Below are positions 1-10,426 of a DNA stretch of 64,000 bases, piece by piece. Under the pieces are notes generated by a model, which ran no database searches, was not told the origin of the DNA, and worked only from the letters and a program-made list of their open reading frames with translations. Positions within the stretch are counted from its first letter, which is position 1; each line of letters starts with the position of its first letter. The stretch comes from Metellina segmentata (taxonomy: Eukaryota; Arthropoda; Arachnida; Araneae; Tetragnathidae). The stretch spans positions 19,594,088 to 19,658,087 of the forward strand of contig OX375883.1 of NCBI GenBank assembly GCA_947359465.1, written 5' to 3'. The position numbers and the translations under genes were made by a program.

Positions 1-72
1 TTCACTCGTGACACAAAGTTTTTATGTCATTTCGATATATCTTAGGAATTACCAATGACGGTCGATTCACTC

Positions 73-783
73 CTAACTTATCAATCTTCTTTTTGACGAG
101 GAGTTCATTCGATAAGATTTCAAATTCTCTTTTATCTTTGGGGCTTTTCTTTTGTAGTTCTCCATTATTTGTTTCAAATCTTTACATTCCTTTCGCTGAG
201 ATGCAAAGGTTCTAGATTCCACTTTTAAGGGAGACAACCCTTGAAATTCTTCGCTGGGAGGAAAAGAAAATAGATCATCTTCTTCAATCAGGATTTCTTC
301 CGACAAGGATTTGTCATGTTCAACAACTTTTTCGTGTCCGTCATTTTCTTCTTCCAATAGATGTTTTTGAGATCTCGTCTGTATAGCGTTGATTTTATGA
401 GGAACTGGACCTTCCTTCATCTTCTCCAGGAGTGCGACAGTTCGGTTTCCAAGCAAGAATCTCCCTTTGTTCACTTGACTCCACACAACTGCTGCTTTCG
501 TAATCACATGTCCGAATTCTCCCTTCAACTCTACTTCTGCCAGTGGCAAGCAAACAGTAGCATCATCTAAAGGTTGTTGCACCCAGATATTTTCGCCAGT
601 GGGCATCTCGGGTTTTATACAGTTTCTGCACACTACGTCAATACTGGTCCAAATATCACGGAGAATCGGCATCTTGAATCCGTCCACTTCCCCTATGTAG
701 GTGTAAGGTGACAAGAAGATATCTTCTACCTTACCAATCAGACGATTTACAGGGGCGGAACTTTCTTCTTTTCTATTCAGCAA
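73..783 (-). pseudogene. gypsy retropepsin-like domain plus linker to integrase
   Basis: 236 codons. The first half resembles a retroviral-type aspartic protease: a VDGF...ILRD strand, a later LPLAEVELKG and a FLLGN strand near residue 110. The expected D-T/S-G triad reads D-I-W here, so the catalytic glycine is missing and the protease is probably dead. The second half is an acidic linker (LSEEILIEEDDLF) that in the 53.8-kb copy runs straight into an integrase zinc-binding domain. The domain that follows protease in this family is therefore integrase, not reverse transcriptase. Confidence 0.65.
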
Positions 784-798
784 CGGGCAACAGGGTCT

Positions 799-1158
799 TC
801 AGTGTTCTGTTGAGTTGCACATATAGCATCGGAGTTTTCTTCGTTTTTCAAATGCTTCAGTACTTTTCATCGTCTTTTCAGCTTCATTTTTCTCTTGCTT
901 CGGTTCTTTATGAATTTTCGGTTCTGATAGAAATTTATTTCTCCAATTTGGAAATGGTTTTTCCTTTGGATAGAAAGCTTTCTTCTTGATCAGCATTCGG
1001 ATGCTGTCATATCCATCCAACTTCTCAGCCAGAACGTCTGGATATTTGATTTGTCCCCATTCGTCAATGAAATGTTCTTTCGTCTCTGCAGAAACACGGC
1101 GTTTCATCTGACCTGTGATAATCAGATCACACAATTGTGTTGAGGTCTCTACTTCCAA
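799..1158 (-). pseudogene. gypsy gag C-terminal part / nucleocapsid start
   Basis: The frame opens with the end of the capsid (CDLIITGQMKRRV, then HFIDEWG) typical of SAP/SCAN-like gypsy gag. It ends in RCYMCNSTEH, the first half of a CX2CX3-4H zinc knuckle whose final cysteine is lost at the frame break near 795. In the intact family this would bind element RNA. The next frame (73-783) carries the protease-like domain. Confidence 0.7.
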
Positions 1159-1604
1159 TCCCCTGATCCATTCGTGAAAGTAGTTTCTGATTTCGTACAG
1201 GTAATCAGTCCACGACCCTTCGCGACATTCTTGTTATGTTGGGTAAACATCTGACGAAATTTTTCTGCAGTCAGTTTATATCGTTTCAGTAAAATTTTCT
1301 TCACCTGGTCGTAATCATCACATACCTCCTCCGAATCCCTTGCTATCAATTGAGCCATATCCTGAGGTAGCAACCCGATCAGATGAGATACCCAGAATTC
1401 TTGGGAAATGTCAACTCTTCTCGCTTGACGTTCAAAGAGGACGAGATATAAACTAATTTCCCCATTCTTTGGATCAAATTTCTGCATAAGATGATGAAAT
1501 TCGAATTTAGATTTTGAATTGGTTCCACCTGCTGTTGGTTCAGGTCTGTTTCGTACCTCTATCCTCATCTTCCCTCCTTTTTTTCTCAATGTCCTCTTTT
1601 TCAA
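1149..1604 (-). pseudogene. gypsy gag capsid domain
   Basis: This frame contains the retrotransposon capsid signature: LMQKFDPKNGEISLYLVLFE, then WVSHLIGLLPQ, then DYDQVKKILLKRYKLTAEKF. It matches the gag capsid of arthropod gypsy elements that resemble SCAN domains. The last 20 or so codons before the stop look out of frame, and the following ORF (799-1,158) picks up the expected sequence. A second frameshift therefore lies just above 1,160. It would form the particle shell around the element RNA. The copy is broken and probably not functional. Confidence 0.8.
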
Positions 1605-1779
1605 TCCTTGTTGCTACAATAGTACTTAGGAGTTCTTTAACAAAATTCACTTCGAAATCCTCATGAGTTTCTACAGCCTTCTTGAGATCGATTATCTTTG
1701 CCGAAGCACTAATCTCTATACCCATTTCATCAGCTAAAATCTGAAGTTCGGCCTTTCGTGTTGACCCTAAAAATGCCAT
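1540..1779 (-). pseudogene. gypsy gag N-terminal region, SAP-like
   Basis: 79 codons beginning at an ATG at 1,779. The first 40 residues have the helix-hinge-helix look of a SAP motif (LQILADEMGIE followed by IDLKKAVE), as in many arthropod gypsy gag proteins. A charged E/K/R-rich stretch follows, probably a coiled coil. The frame ends at 1,540, but the expected continuation lies in another frame (1,149-1,604), so a frameshift near 1,560 splits gag. The role would be capsid assembly and nucleic-acid association of a retrotransposon particle. The SAP call is by eye. Confidence 0.65.
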
Positions 1780-1800
1780 CTTCTCGAACTTAAGAGACTC

Positions 1801-2936
1801 ACTAATTTTAATTACGAAACAATTTGGAATTAAATTTTCTAAAATACAAGCAAAGAATCCACACTCTTAACGATTGTATAAACAAGTGCACACACACAGA
1901 AAAATGTGTATAAATTGAATTATGATTAAATAGATAGAAGTGAGCAATCGTAAAATAATTAGGATTTATATAATATGCCACAATGAAAATAATAACTATC
2001 TTTTTAAGCTTGAAACCATAAAAGAGGCAATAAACATGTGACCACAAAAATAAGTCCCTACTTTTCTTCTGACAAAAGAACGAAAAAGAAAATATACACA
2101 TATACCAATGTATTCGAGGAATAGAAAACACTATTTTATTTTTATCCAACAACAGCACCAAAAAACAAAATTCTACTCCAAAAAGTTACAGAGTCCTAAG
2201 TTACTGACTGTTACAGAGTCGTTATGTGCGCTGGATTCTTTTTTGAACTTTCAAGGACTTTTATGAATCAGTGATCTTAGTCAGCATTACTGCGTGAACT
2301 GTTTTTGATAGGAAATTTTTGTGAATTATCTGTTAATTGTATCAGAGTAATATTTAAGTTAGTGAATTTGATATGTGCTATTCCCTTAACTTTTAACTGA
2401 CATGAAGTATTAACTTTTAACTAATATGAAGTATGAAGAAGCCTTTGATGTGGGGAGTATATCATTTATATTGAGAAATTTTACTTGGGGGTACTATATG
2501 TTAAGCTTTAGCTACAATTTTTCGTACTTGTTAAAATTAACTGAAGTGTGTATTTGTATGTATATATATGCTAGAAGTGAAATTCTTTAAAGTGTTTTTT
2601 TAAGTAGTTATTCAGAAGTGTATGTATATGTTCCAGAAGAGAAATTCTTAAAGAAGTTTTCTCTAAGGAGTTTTTCAGAAGTGTATGGGCAAGGGTGTGT
2701 GTTGGAACATTAATCTGTATGTGCCCCTACATTTCTGTAACCTGGCAACAGGTGCTTTTTGTGTCATGCAACTGGCAACGAGCAATTGTTGTTTACCTTT
2801 TTTCTTATGCAACTCTGCCGAAACGTGTGTGGATTGAGAATGCCGACGCTGCACGTGTAACTTCCAAACCTTTTTTCATCTTCCATTTATGTTTAAATAA
2901 ACTTCTAATAAGATTGTCTTTCTCGTCTGACAGGTA
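1801..2936. other. Unassigned stretch between gypsy and copia, with a diverged tandem duplication
   Basis: No gene is supported. Bases 2,571-2,624 and 2,631-2,687 are two diverged copies of a sequence containing GAAATTCTT and ending CAGAAGTGTATG. The stretch might include gypsy leader sequence (1,800-2,170) and a copia LTR ending near 2,932, but no clear TG...CA pair or primer-binding site was identified. Confidence 0.5.
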
Positions 2937-2966
2937 AGAGAAACTTTTGAAATTCATTTAAGAACC

Positions 2967-3617
2967 GTGCGAAATAGAAGTTGTATCAAACTCCATTGTA
3001 GCATTTGTAAGAAAACTAATCATGTTGAAAAAGATTGTTATTTTAGAAATGATGCCAATGGAAGAAAACAAGTTTCCTTTCTTGCTCCTAATGGAAGTTC
3101 TACAAACAAATGGGTTGTGGACTCTGGATCTTCAAGTCACATGGTTAATTCTGAAACTTTATTGGAAGATTCATTAAAAATCTCGACTGAAATCGGTCTT
3201 GCCAAGAATTCAGAAGTGATGGAAGCAAAAAGTGTTGGAAGTATCAAAGCAGGGGGTTGCATATTAAATCAAGTGTTATATGTTCCTGAACTGTCCAAAA
3301 ATTTACTGTCTGTAAATGCTATTACTAAAAACAAAGGAGAAGTGAAATTTGTTGAAGATAGAGTTGAAATTTCCAAACAAGGTGAAATTGTGTTGAAAGG
3401 TTATAAAAATGAAATAGGATTCTATGAAGTTGATCTAAATAAACAAAATGAAGCATTGTTGACAGATAGTAAAAATCATGCAGACACATGGCATCGTAAA
3501 CTTGGACATTTGTGTGAAAAGAACATGAAACTTCTATTGAAGCATTCAAAAGGCATGAAGCTGTCAGAAAAAGATATAAAAGATATGTCAAATTCATGTG
3601 AAGTCACTAAAAGCTAA
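2967..3617 (+). pseudogene. copia gag zinc knuckle, aspartic protease and GAG-pre-integrase region
   Basis: 216 codons. Near the start is a CCHC knuckle (CSICKKTNHVEKDC: C-x2-C-x4-H-x4-C), which would bind element RNA. At about residue 48 is WVVDSGSSSHM, the copia protease with D-S-G active site. At about residue 173 is DTWHRKLGHL, the GAG-pre-integrase zinc motif with H...H and a C further on. The frame shifts near 3,600 into the integrase ORF. Gag upstream of the knuckle is missing. Confidence 0.88.
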
Positions 3618-4056
3618 ACACGTTCCTTTTAAAACTAAAAGAACGAGAGCTACAAGACCATTGCAAATAATACATACAGACATATGTGGGCCTGTAGAAG
3701 TTGAAACATGGGATAGAAATAGATATTTTTTGACCCGCTTAGATAATTATACACATTTTGTTATGGTATTTTTGATTAAATACAAATCTGAAGCTCTCAA
3801 TGTTCTAAAAGAGTATACAGAAGAAGCTGAAGCAAAATGGTCACTTCGTGTAGCTAAAATACGTTGTGATAATGGAGGCGAATATACTTCAAATGAAATG
3901 AAAAGTTGGTGCAAGTCAAAGGGTGTGAAGTTAGATTACACAACTCCACATACACCTCAATTAAATGGAAAAGCTGAACGCTTGAATCGAATCTTGCTTG
4001 AGAAAACTCGGGCATTGATTTTTGATTCTGGCCTTAAGAAATTAATGTGGGGGTGA
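3598..4056 (+). pseudogene. copia integrase catalytic core
   Basis: 152 codons carrying an rve-type integrase core: IHTDICGP (first catalytic Asp), then IRCDNGGEYTS (second Asp), then the TPQLNGKAERLNR block with the catalytic Glu. It would insert copia cDNA into chromosomes. The frame ends at LMWG in a run of five G; the following sequence (RTASYLINRSPTEAT) continues in another frame after an extra base and a stop. Confidence 0.9.
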
Positions 4057-4633
4057 AGCATAAAGAACTGCATCATATCTAATAAACCGCAGTCCAACAG
4101 AAGCTACTGAGGTAACACCTGCTGAAATGTGGTACCAAAATAAGCCTGATTTGTCCAGATTGCAAATATTTGGAAGTGTGGCTTATGCAAAGAAACTTGG
4201 TCACCTAAAAAAGTTGGACTGTAGAAGTAACAAACTTACTTTTGTTGGATATACTCACAATGGCTGTCGGCTGTGGGATGAAGAGAAAAGAAGAACAGAG
4301 ATTTCAAGACATGTGGTATTTCTTGTTCCAAGAACTGAAGAAAGAAATATTTTGTCTCTTCCAATTGATGCAGAAGAAAATATGGAAGATTCCGAAGAAT
4401 TGGTTCAGACAGATGAAGAAAACGAGGAGGAACGTGGACGAGGCAAAATAATAAAAAAACCTCCCACTCATCTCACTGATTATGTCTTATTTACATATGA
4501 AGAAGCAGTAAATGGCCATGATAAAGAAAATTGGAAGAAAGCTATAGAAAATGAAAAGAAATCTCTAGAAAAAAATGAAACTTTGAAAATTGTGGATAGA
4601 AGTAGTGCTGGAAATAAAAATGATTCTAAGTAA
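4057..4633 (+). pseudogene. copia integrase C-terminal region and linker
   Basis: Bases 4,073-4,126 encode the expected SPTEATEVTPAE stretch. The ORF from 4,127 continues with KPDLSRLQIFGSVAYAK, FVGYTHNG and RHVVF, a conserved copia block after the integrase core. An acidic linker (DEENEEERGRGK) follows, then the start of the reverse transcriptase region (LFTYEEAVN...NWKKAIENE). It stops at 4,633, just before WVFK-like sequence of the RT domain. Confidence 0.8.
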
Positions 4634-4639
4634 TCGATG

Positions 4640-5260
4640 AGTATTTAAAATTAAAGATGATGACACGTACAAAGCAAGATTAGTGATCAGAGGATGTGAA
4701 CAAAATTATGGAATAGATTATGAAGAGACTTTTAGTCCTGTTGTGAACATAACATCCCTGCGAATTTTATTTGGATTGGCAGCAAATAGAGGATATCATA
4801 TTATGCAATTTGACATCAAGACAGCATTTCTGTATGGAAAACTGGTCGAGGAAATATTCATGAAAATGCCAGTGGGTTACAGTGATCAGTCTAAAATATG
4901 TAAGTTACTAAAATCTTTATATGGTTTGAAACTAGCTCCTTTAATGTGGAATAAAAGGCTAACTGACTTTCTGAAAAGTAAAAATTTTCGTCTAATTAAA
5001 TCTGAACAATGTATTTTTGTGGGAACCGACACAATATTGGATTTTTATGTAGACGATGGAATTCTAATTGGGCCAGATAGATCCAAACTAGTTGAATACT
5101 TGGAAATCCTTCAAAAAGAGTTTGAAATGACATCATATGACAAACCCCTGGCAAAACCTCGGTTTCAGTTTTTGTGCAAGGAAATTGGTATTGATGTGTA
5201 TGTATGTTTTCAAAGGAAGTATTGAATATAATGCAAAACATTTGTTGTGTAGTTAACTGT
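4640..5260 (+). pseudogene. copia reverse transcriptase (RVT_2), truncated
   Basis: RT of copia type: KARLVIRGCEQ, YEETFSPVVNITSLR, DIKTAFLYGKL (catalytic Asp), KSLYGLK, then FYVDDGILIG (YVDD active site). After the YVDD box the sequence degenerates near 5,170-5,225 and ends. The connection to RNase H is gone, so the element is truncated at its 3' side by about half of RT-RH. Copia RT normally continues roughly 100 residues further. Confidence 0.88.
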
Positions 5261-5679
5261 TTGAAATTTTATTGAACGGTCAGGGTAAAACCACTTCTAC
5301 TACTTCTGTCCCTTTTTTTTATTGTATGTTGTATTTTTGTGTTAGTCCGAAATAAAGTTGTATATTCTATGTATTAAATTGGTTGTTTAATCCAAATACT
5401 CATTTTTTTTTTACAATTACGGCCTTACACTCGGCCACGACAGATTTAAGGTATAATAGCCGCCTCTCCACCATACGTTTACAAACATACATTAGTATTT
5501 TTCCAATACTTTTTGCCGCACTGGGCTATAGACCACACCTTAATCCGCCACTGCCCACCTTTAATACAATTGAACTAGCCGGCATATACTGAAAATAATG
5601 GGAATAATTTTACTGGAAATAATCATTAATAAATTTTATAAACATTTTTGTGTCAACTACCCAGGTAGCACATATATGT
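5261..5679. other. Unassigned intergenic stretch
   Basis: AT-rich sequence after the copia truncation with an AATAAA-type motif near 5,350. No coding or repeat signal is supported. Confidence 0.5.
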
Positions 5680-6110
5680 CGGCCAATGTCGAGAAAAAAT
5701 ATTGGCCAATATTGCCGTCGATATTGGCCCCAATATCGTTTTACGACATTGGCCAATATCGTTTCTGATATTGGCCAATATTGCCATCAATATCGACCAA
5801 CGTAAAAAATGACCCCCCCCCTCCCCCTGGCGACATCACCCCAATGTCGTTTTACGACATTGATAGATATTGTTTTCCGATATTGGCCAATATTGCTGTC
5901 GACATTGCTCAATATCGTTTTCTGATATTGGCCAACGTAAAAATGACCCCTCCCTCTGGCAATATTGCTCAATATCGTTTTACTACATTGATAGATATTG
6001 TTTTCCGACATTCGATGTTCGTTTTTAATCATTGCTCAATATTAGTTTTAAGATACTGCTCGATGTCCTTTTTCAACATTATTCAATATCTGCTACACAA
6101 TATTGGGATA
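5680..6110. repeat. Degenerate repeat built on the palindrome ATATTGGCCAATAT
   Basis: Variants of AATATCGTTTT, CGACATTG, GATATTGGCCAATATTGC recur about every 20-40 bases, and a longer period of about 130 bases is visible: the block CCAACGTAAAAA(A)TGACCCC occurs at 5,797 and 5,932. The core ATATTGGCCAATAT is a perfect palindrome. The ORFs on both strands here are by-products of the repeat and not genes. Confidence 0.8.
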
Positions 6111-7280
6111 TTTTCATTCAATATACTTCTTATGGCATGGGATTGTTTATTTAGAGGGCACACAAGATTACAACCATCTTAAATTTTGTAGAATTTAAAA
6201 AATATTAATCATTAAAAAATATTGATATAATACAATATTTTATAACATTGAAGAGAAAATATAATTTTAATATTTTAAACTATAAAAATATGTTTTTATT
6301 ACAATTTTTGTAACTATTGTAATGTATAGTACATACAAGAAAATTGTGGGCTACTTGGCTTTTTAAAACCTAAACAGGCATCCATTATCAAATCAAATAT
6401 TCTAAAATCGATTTCCACCTTTAAATGTACTCCTTGGTAGCTTGAAAAAAAATTGTAAACATAAAACACGTACAGGTACCATTTTTATTGCGATTTCAAT
6501 TCAGAAAATTGCTTGTTTTAGAAAAATATTCCAGTCAAAAATGTTAGCTAAGCTGCTGATATAGCAGCTAATTTTTTAATTTATTTTATTAAGTGCATAT
6601 TTTAAATTCTTGTTCCATTTCTTTTGTAGACATCTAGGGCTATTAAAACTCATTATTACCAATAGTATAATCTATAGCTCAAACCAGTAAAATCAATACA
6701 ATCATCAAGCTGATGATTGTATTACAACTTGATAAACAGTTGCATGGTATATAATTCTAAGAACTGATTCAGATTTATATAATTTTGATTTCATCTCAAA
6801 ATGAATTACTTCCTGTAACTTCTATTAAAAAATCAATATTGTTAGAAATGTTAAATAAGAAAAAAAAAGGGCACATTGCATATTGGCAGAAAAATGAACA
6901 GTTCTTACAAAGTTAAGAGGGAAGGTTATTGATGAGATCATTTCATTTAAATTGAATTTTCCATAAGTTTTAAAAAATTCACAAATCACAATTAAAATAC
7001 TTTTTTTTTATTCTAAAGACAGATTAAACCCTGGAAACTGTCAAACATTCTAATCAGGTATAATAGACTATTAGTCATAGTGCTGGCACTCTTCGGAGTC
7101 ACCCATTTAATAAGTCATATTATCCGATGGGTGAATTCTTCGGCCATCCCAAACTGCCGCACCAGCCAATGCTTTTCCAAACAACTCTGACAGATAAAGT
7201 CATGACAACAAGTCATGAATAAGAATACAAACAGCAACCTGTGACACAACAGAAGTAAACAATTAGAACAAGTGTTGCCC
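6111..7280. other. Unassigned AT-rich stretch
   Basis: No gene, RNA or element ends recognised. The inverted pair CATCAAGCTGATGATTG near 6,700 and A/T homopolymers are the only local structure seen. Confidence 0.45.
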
Positions 7281-7690
7281 GAAGAAGCGGCTCAATCCCA
7301 TGATAGTACTTTACGCAAGTCCAACTTGGTTGGCTAGTTTCACGGGCTTGGCTTCACTTGGATATCTCGCCAATCTGATTGTTGCAGTAACCATTTGATT
7401 TTGAATATGCGCGTTGTTTCGTAGAATTACAAATACAATACATACACTAGCGCCTCTGCGTAAGTGTCCGACAAGTTAACTCTTATTGGCTCCTCATATA
7501 TATGTTGTATGGTTGTTGTTAGTAGTATTTCTCGCCAACTTTTAATAAGGGTACTTATACTTTTAAAGAGCTCTTTATCCGTGAAGCAACGATGGCCTAA
7601 TGGCTATAGTCACCTACCTTCAGTTTGGCGTCGGCAGCGGATGATGACTTTACGCGTTGGAATCCAGCATGCGGAAAAAATTTTAGTGTA
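7281..7690 (+). mobile_element. Partial MITE copy (same family as 42,720-43,606), with tRNA-like head
   Basis: Bases 7,281-7,685 match the reverse complement of 43,215-43,606, starting with the terminal repeat (GGCTCAATCCCATGATAGTA at 7,289). The second terminal repeat seen in the 43-kb copy is missing, so this copy is truncated or recombined. See the tRNA-like head entry at 7,585. Confidence 0.82.
7585..7668 (+). repeat. tRNA-like pol III promoter head inside the MITE
   Basis: TGGCCTAATGGCTA (7,593) matches the tRNA A box, and GTTGGAATCC (7,656) resembles the B box GGTTCRANNCC with one change. The same arrangement sits on the minus strand of the 43-kb copy. It is not a plausible functional tRNA: no cloverleaf was found and the A-B spacing is long. 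It looks like a SINE head captured by, or inserted into, the MITE ancestor. Confidence 0.6.
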
Positions 7691-8519
7691 GGCTCATTGT
7701 TTTTCTATCAATCGGCGAAAGCTAAAGGACAAAATCCAGGTCCTCATGTAAAACATCTGGTGACGCCATTGAAGGAAACACATTGTAAAAATAGCGCTAA
7801 ATTTCGTCGCATGCGTATCAATACAAAAAAAAGGCTCGTTTATAGAAAAAAATAGCTGTAAAAGAAAAGGTGTGGTTTATTTTAAAATAGTACTGATCCC
7901 CAATAAAATTTTTTTTTTTCAGTTCATTAAACAAGAAGTGAATAATTTTTCAGTGAATTATCACAGATCACTCAGTTGTCATCAGAGTTAAAACTGGCTT
8001 TAAAAATATATATACGAGCTTACGGTAAAAACTCTTGTTTTGATAAAAGTCTTAATATAATAGAAATTGCTAAAAAAATAGTTCTAGCAAAAAGTAAGTT
8101 GTTTTCGTTAACTTTTGTTGTATTTTGTTCTTAAAATGCGATTATCTCAAAACCAGATTTTAGCAATTTCGCCAAAGTTCAAAGTACTAAGGCTTTTTGA
8201 TAAATGCACTTAGAGTTAAACTGTTTTACATTTTTTAGGTCTTGAATAACTATTTAACAGATACAGAAAGAGCTTTTTTGTATGAATAGTTCAAAAAAAA
8301 ATTATAAAAATTAATAAACATAAAAGATTTGATATTTTTATAGATATTTAACACCTATAACGAGTAAAATAATTTTTTTATGAAAACTCGTACATAAATT
8401 TTTAGAAATCTCTCCCTACGTCTTTTGTATATATTATAAAAATATTGTAAACATTTATTTCATACATAAATATTGAAAATTGACAGATTATTGCTTTAAA
8501 ATATGTGCTTAATTAATGC
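7691..8519. other. Unassigned AT-rich stretch
   Basis: Short A-rich ORFs only. No recognisable gene or repeat end. Confidence 0.45.
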
Positions 8520-8766
8520 TGTGTAGCACAAATACATCCTGCATAGCTTTAGACAAAGCCAAAATTTCTGCCTCAGTAGAGGATAATGCAATGGATATCT
8601 GCTTTTTCACGCACTAAGTCACAGGACAATCATTTAAGAAAATTATATACCCTGATAAAGATTTTCTGTCATGTGCATCAGCCTCCAATCTGCATCAACA
8701 TACACATTAATAATAAAATCACTGCTAGAAATACGAAACACCAGATTAAGTTCTTAAGTCCCTTTC
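8520..8766 (-). pseudogene. copia RNase H, C-terminal half (left of the MULE insertion)
   Basis: On the minus strand the sequence reads KGT, stop, then VYVDADW, DRKSLSGYIIFLNDCPVT, stop, VKKQISIALSSTEAEILALS. These are the conserved DADW, RKS-SGY and ALSSTEAE blocks of copia RNase H. It continues the RT/RH fragment on the other side of the transposon (16,790-17,640): both sides share the 9-bp GTCCCTTTC (plus strand), the MULE target duplication. Two in-frame stops show it was already decayed, or decayed afterwards. Confidence 0.88.
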
Positions 8767-8815
8767 GCGACTTTCCAAAACCTCACAGATTGGTGACAGG
8801 CCGGTCGCTGGGAGG
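8767..8815 (+). repeat. MULE left terminal inverted repeat
   Basis: Pairs with 16,727-16,789. The outer 24 bases match at about 21 positions. An inner block (GGTGACAGGCCGGTCGC) is identical on both sides but offset by about 12 extra bases on the right. Confidence 0.88.
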
Positions 8816-10400
8816 AGCGTTAAGGAATTGTGGAAAGGTTGATCCAACTTCTTGGCGACTTATCGCTCCGTCGTCGCGCTTTTAGCAAGAAGTTTCAATG
8901 GATAACAGTTTGGGCGATTTGAATTTTTTTTAACGGGTTTTATTGGTTTAAACCAGGTTTTTTTTAGAAACTTAGTGTGTGTGTGTTTAACAAAGCAATG
9001 AACATTTAATGCAAAGTAGCAATTATCTGTAATATCTGCTCAAATTGATTAGTCCAATGGATTATCTTAATTAATTAATCATTATTTGTGATTAATTAAT
9101 TATATTAGTTCTTATTAAATAATTAATATTACGGGATGATCGTTTTTAGATTTTCTTTAATAAGTCAATGGGATCTTTAAATAAGCAGTAACTTTAAATG
9201 CTAATATATTTAAATTGGGATTAATCTTTTGAAATTTTAAAAATCTATAAAATCTCTTACCTATAAAAAAAAACTGGTTTTTATCAGTTTATAAAAAAAC
9301 ATCTGGTTTTAGTTTAATAATTTTATTCTCATTTAGTTTAAATAAGAATCCTTGTTTTGATAATTGTAATAAAAAAACTGTTTTTTAATCAGTTAATTAA
9401 AAATCTAAGTAATCTTTTATCAGTAAAAAATTGCAAACTTTTGTGTATATTTAGTTATAGTTCGTATACTGTTTCATTTTAAAGGAAACAAACTATCTTG
9501 CAACATATAAAAAGTTTTAACTTCAGCGTTTAGGTTAATTTAGAATTCAATAATTAAAACCATTCAATCAAAAGCTTTCAGGTTTTTAAAAGCATTAAAA
9601 TGTTAACTGGGGGAAAAACCTTTTTTGTGCAAAAGATTACACTTAATAAGACTATTTAAAAAAATCCTTAACTTTTTTTATAGTCTGTTTTTTTGTGTAA
9701 ATTAATTTTTAGTAGTACTAAGTGTTATGCCAATCTTAAGGAAATTAGTGGCAAAAATAGGTAAAGGTGTCAGCAAAAGAAATTCTTGTTGAAAAGGGGC
9801 AATTATCCCAAAAAGTTAGGGAACCTACACTTTATAAAACTTAATTTATTAATTCAAGATCCATCTCCCCCTTAGATAGTTATACATTACTTTTCAATTT
9901 AAATATTTTGTAATTTCTAACAATGTTTTCATCATTTCATTTAAGGGGTCATAGGACTCTTAAACCTTCAAAAAAATCGTTTTTTTTTTTTTTAATATAT
10001 GTTAAACTATAAACTTTTCTGGATATTTTAAAACAAACCGCATTAAAAAATTCGTATTATTTCAGGAGTTATGGTCAAAAATGTGTTTTGCTTCAAATGT
10101 AAACAAATCGTTGTTTGTAAACATAGGGAATCGAATCGACCTGTCAACCAAGACTCGCATGCTAAGTTTGATAATTATTTTTTCGGATTATGTGTGTATA
10201 TATTTGAAAATTAGTAGAAGCAGGAGTTAGTTTACTCAACTTGTACATTTATGTTTACATTCTATCTCATGATCTTGTTTTGAAAACATTTGCAAATCGT
10301 TTTCATTTCTCGTGTTTGATTTACATCGTTGGCGATTTCTGAAAGATTTTTGTTGCTGTTTTATTTCTTTGCATTAAAAGTTGATCCATTCTTACTTATT
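8816..10400. other. MULE internal non-coding region
   Basis: AT-rich, without coding signal. A strong hairpin lies at 9,068-9,102: arms TAATTAATTAATCA and TGATTAATTAATTA around a 7-base loop. A GGGGTCATAGGACTC block at about 9,952 could be the edge of a nested element carrying the plus-strand transposase remnant, but no matching right end was found. Confidence 0.5.
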
Positions 10401-10426
10401 TTGTGAGCATTCAGTATTTGAAGAAA

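Larger units (their letters stand above)
1..1800 (-). mobile_element. Ty3/gypsy-type retrotransposon, gag-protease part, runs off left edge
   Basis: Reading leftward from about 1,779, four overlapping or adjacent reading frames give gag N-terminus, capsid, nucleocapsid and a protease-like domain. The element continues past base 1. Bases 1-400 are about 99% identical (about four differences by eye) to 53,743-54,142, so both copies belong to one young family whose pol half is visible at 51-53.7 kb. Frame changes near 1,560, 1,160 and 790 break the reading frame. No LTR was recognised to the right of the gag start. Confidence 0.85.
2967..5260 (+). mobile_element. Ty1/copia retrotransposon fragment (zinc knuckle-PR-IN-RT)
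   Basis: Four consecutive ORFs on the plus strand follow copia order: CCHC knuckle and protease (2,967-3,617), integrase (3,598-4,056), integrase C-terminus and linker (4,127-4,633), and reverse transcriptase (about 4,640-5,225). RNase H, the 3' LTR and most of gag are absent. Frameshifts at about 3,600 and 4,052 and stops around 4,072 and 4,633 make it a pseudo-element. Confidence 0.9.

Noticed and set aside
2695..2937. 80-codon ORF before the copia fragment
   Set aside because: No recognisable domain; it may be LTR or leader sequence.
5781..6182. 133-codon ORF
   Set aside because: Made entirely of the ATATTGGCCAATAT repeat.
7585..7668. Possible tRNA gene
   Set aside because: A and B boxes are recognisable but no cloverleaf or anticodon stem can be drawn, and the same block recurs inside a MITE.
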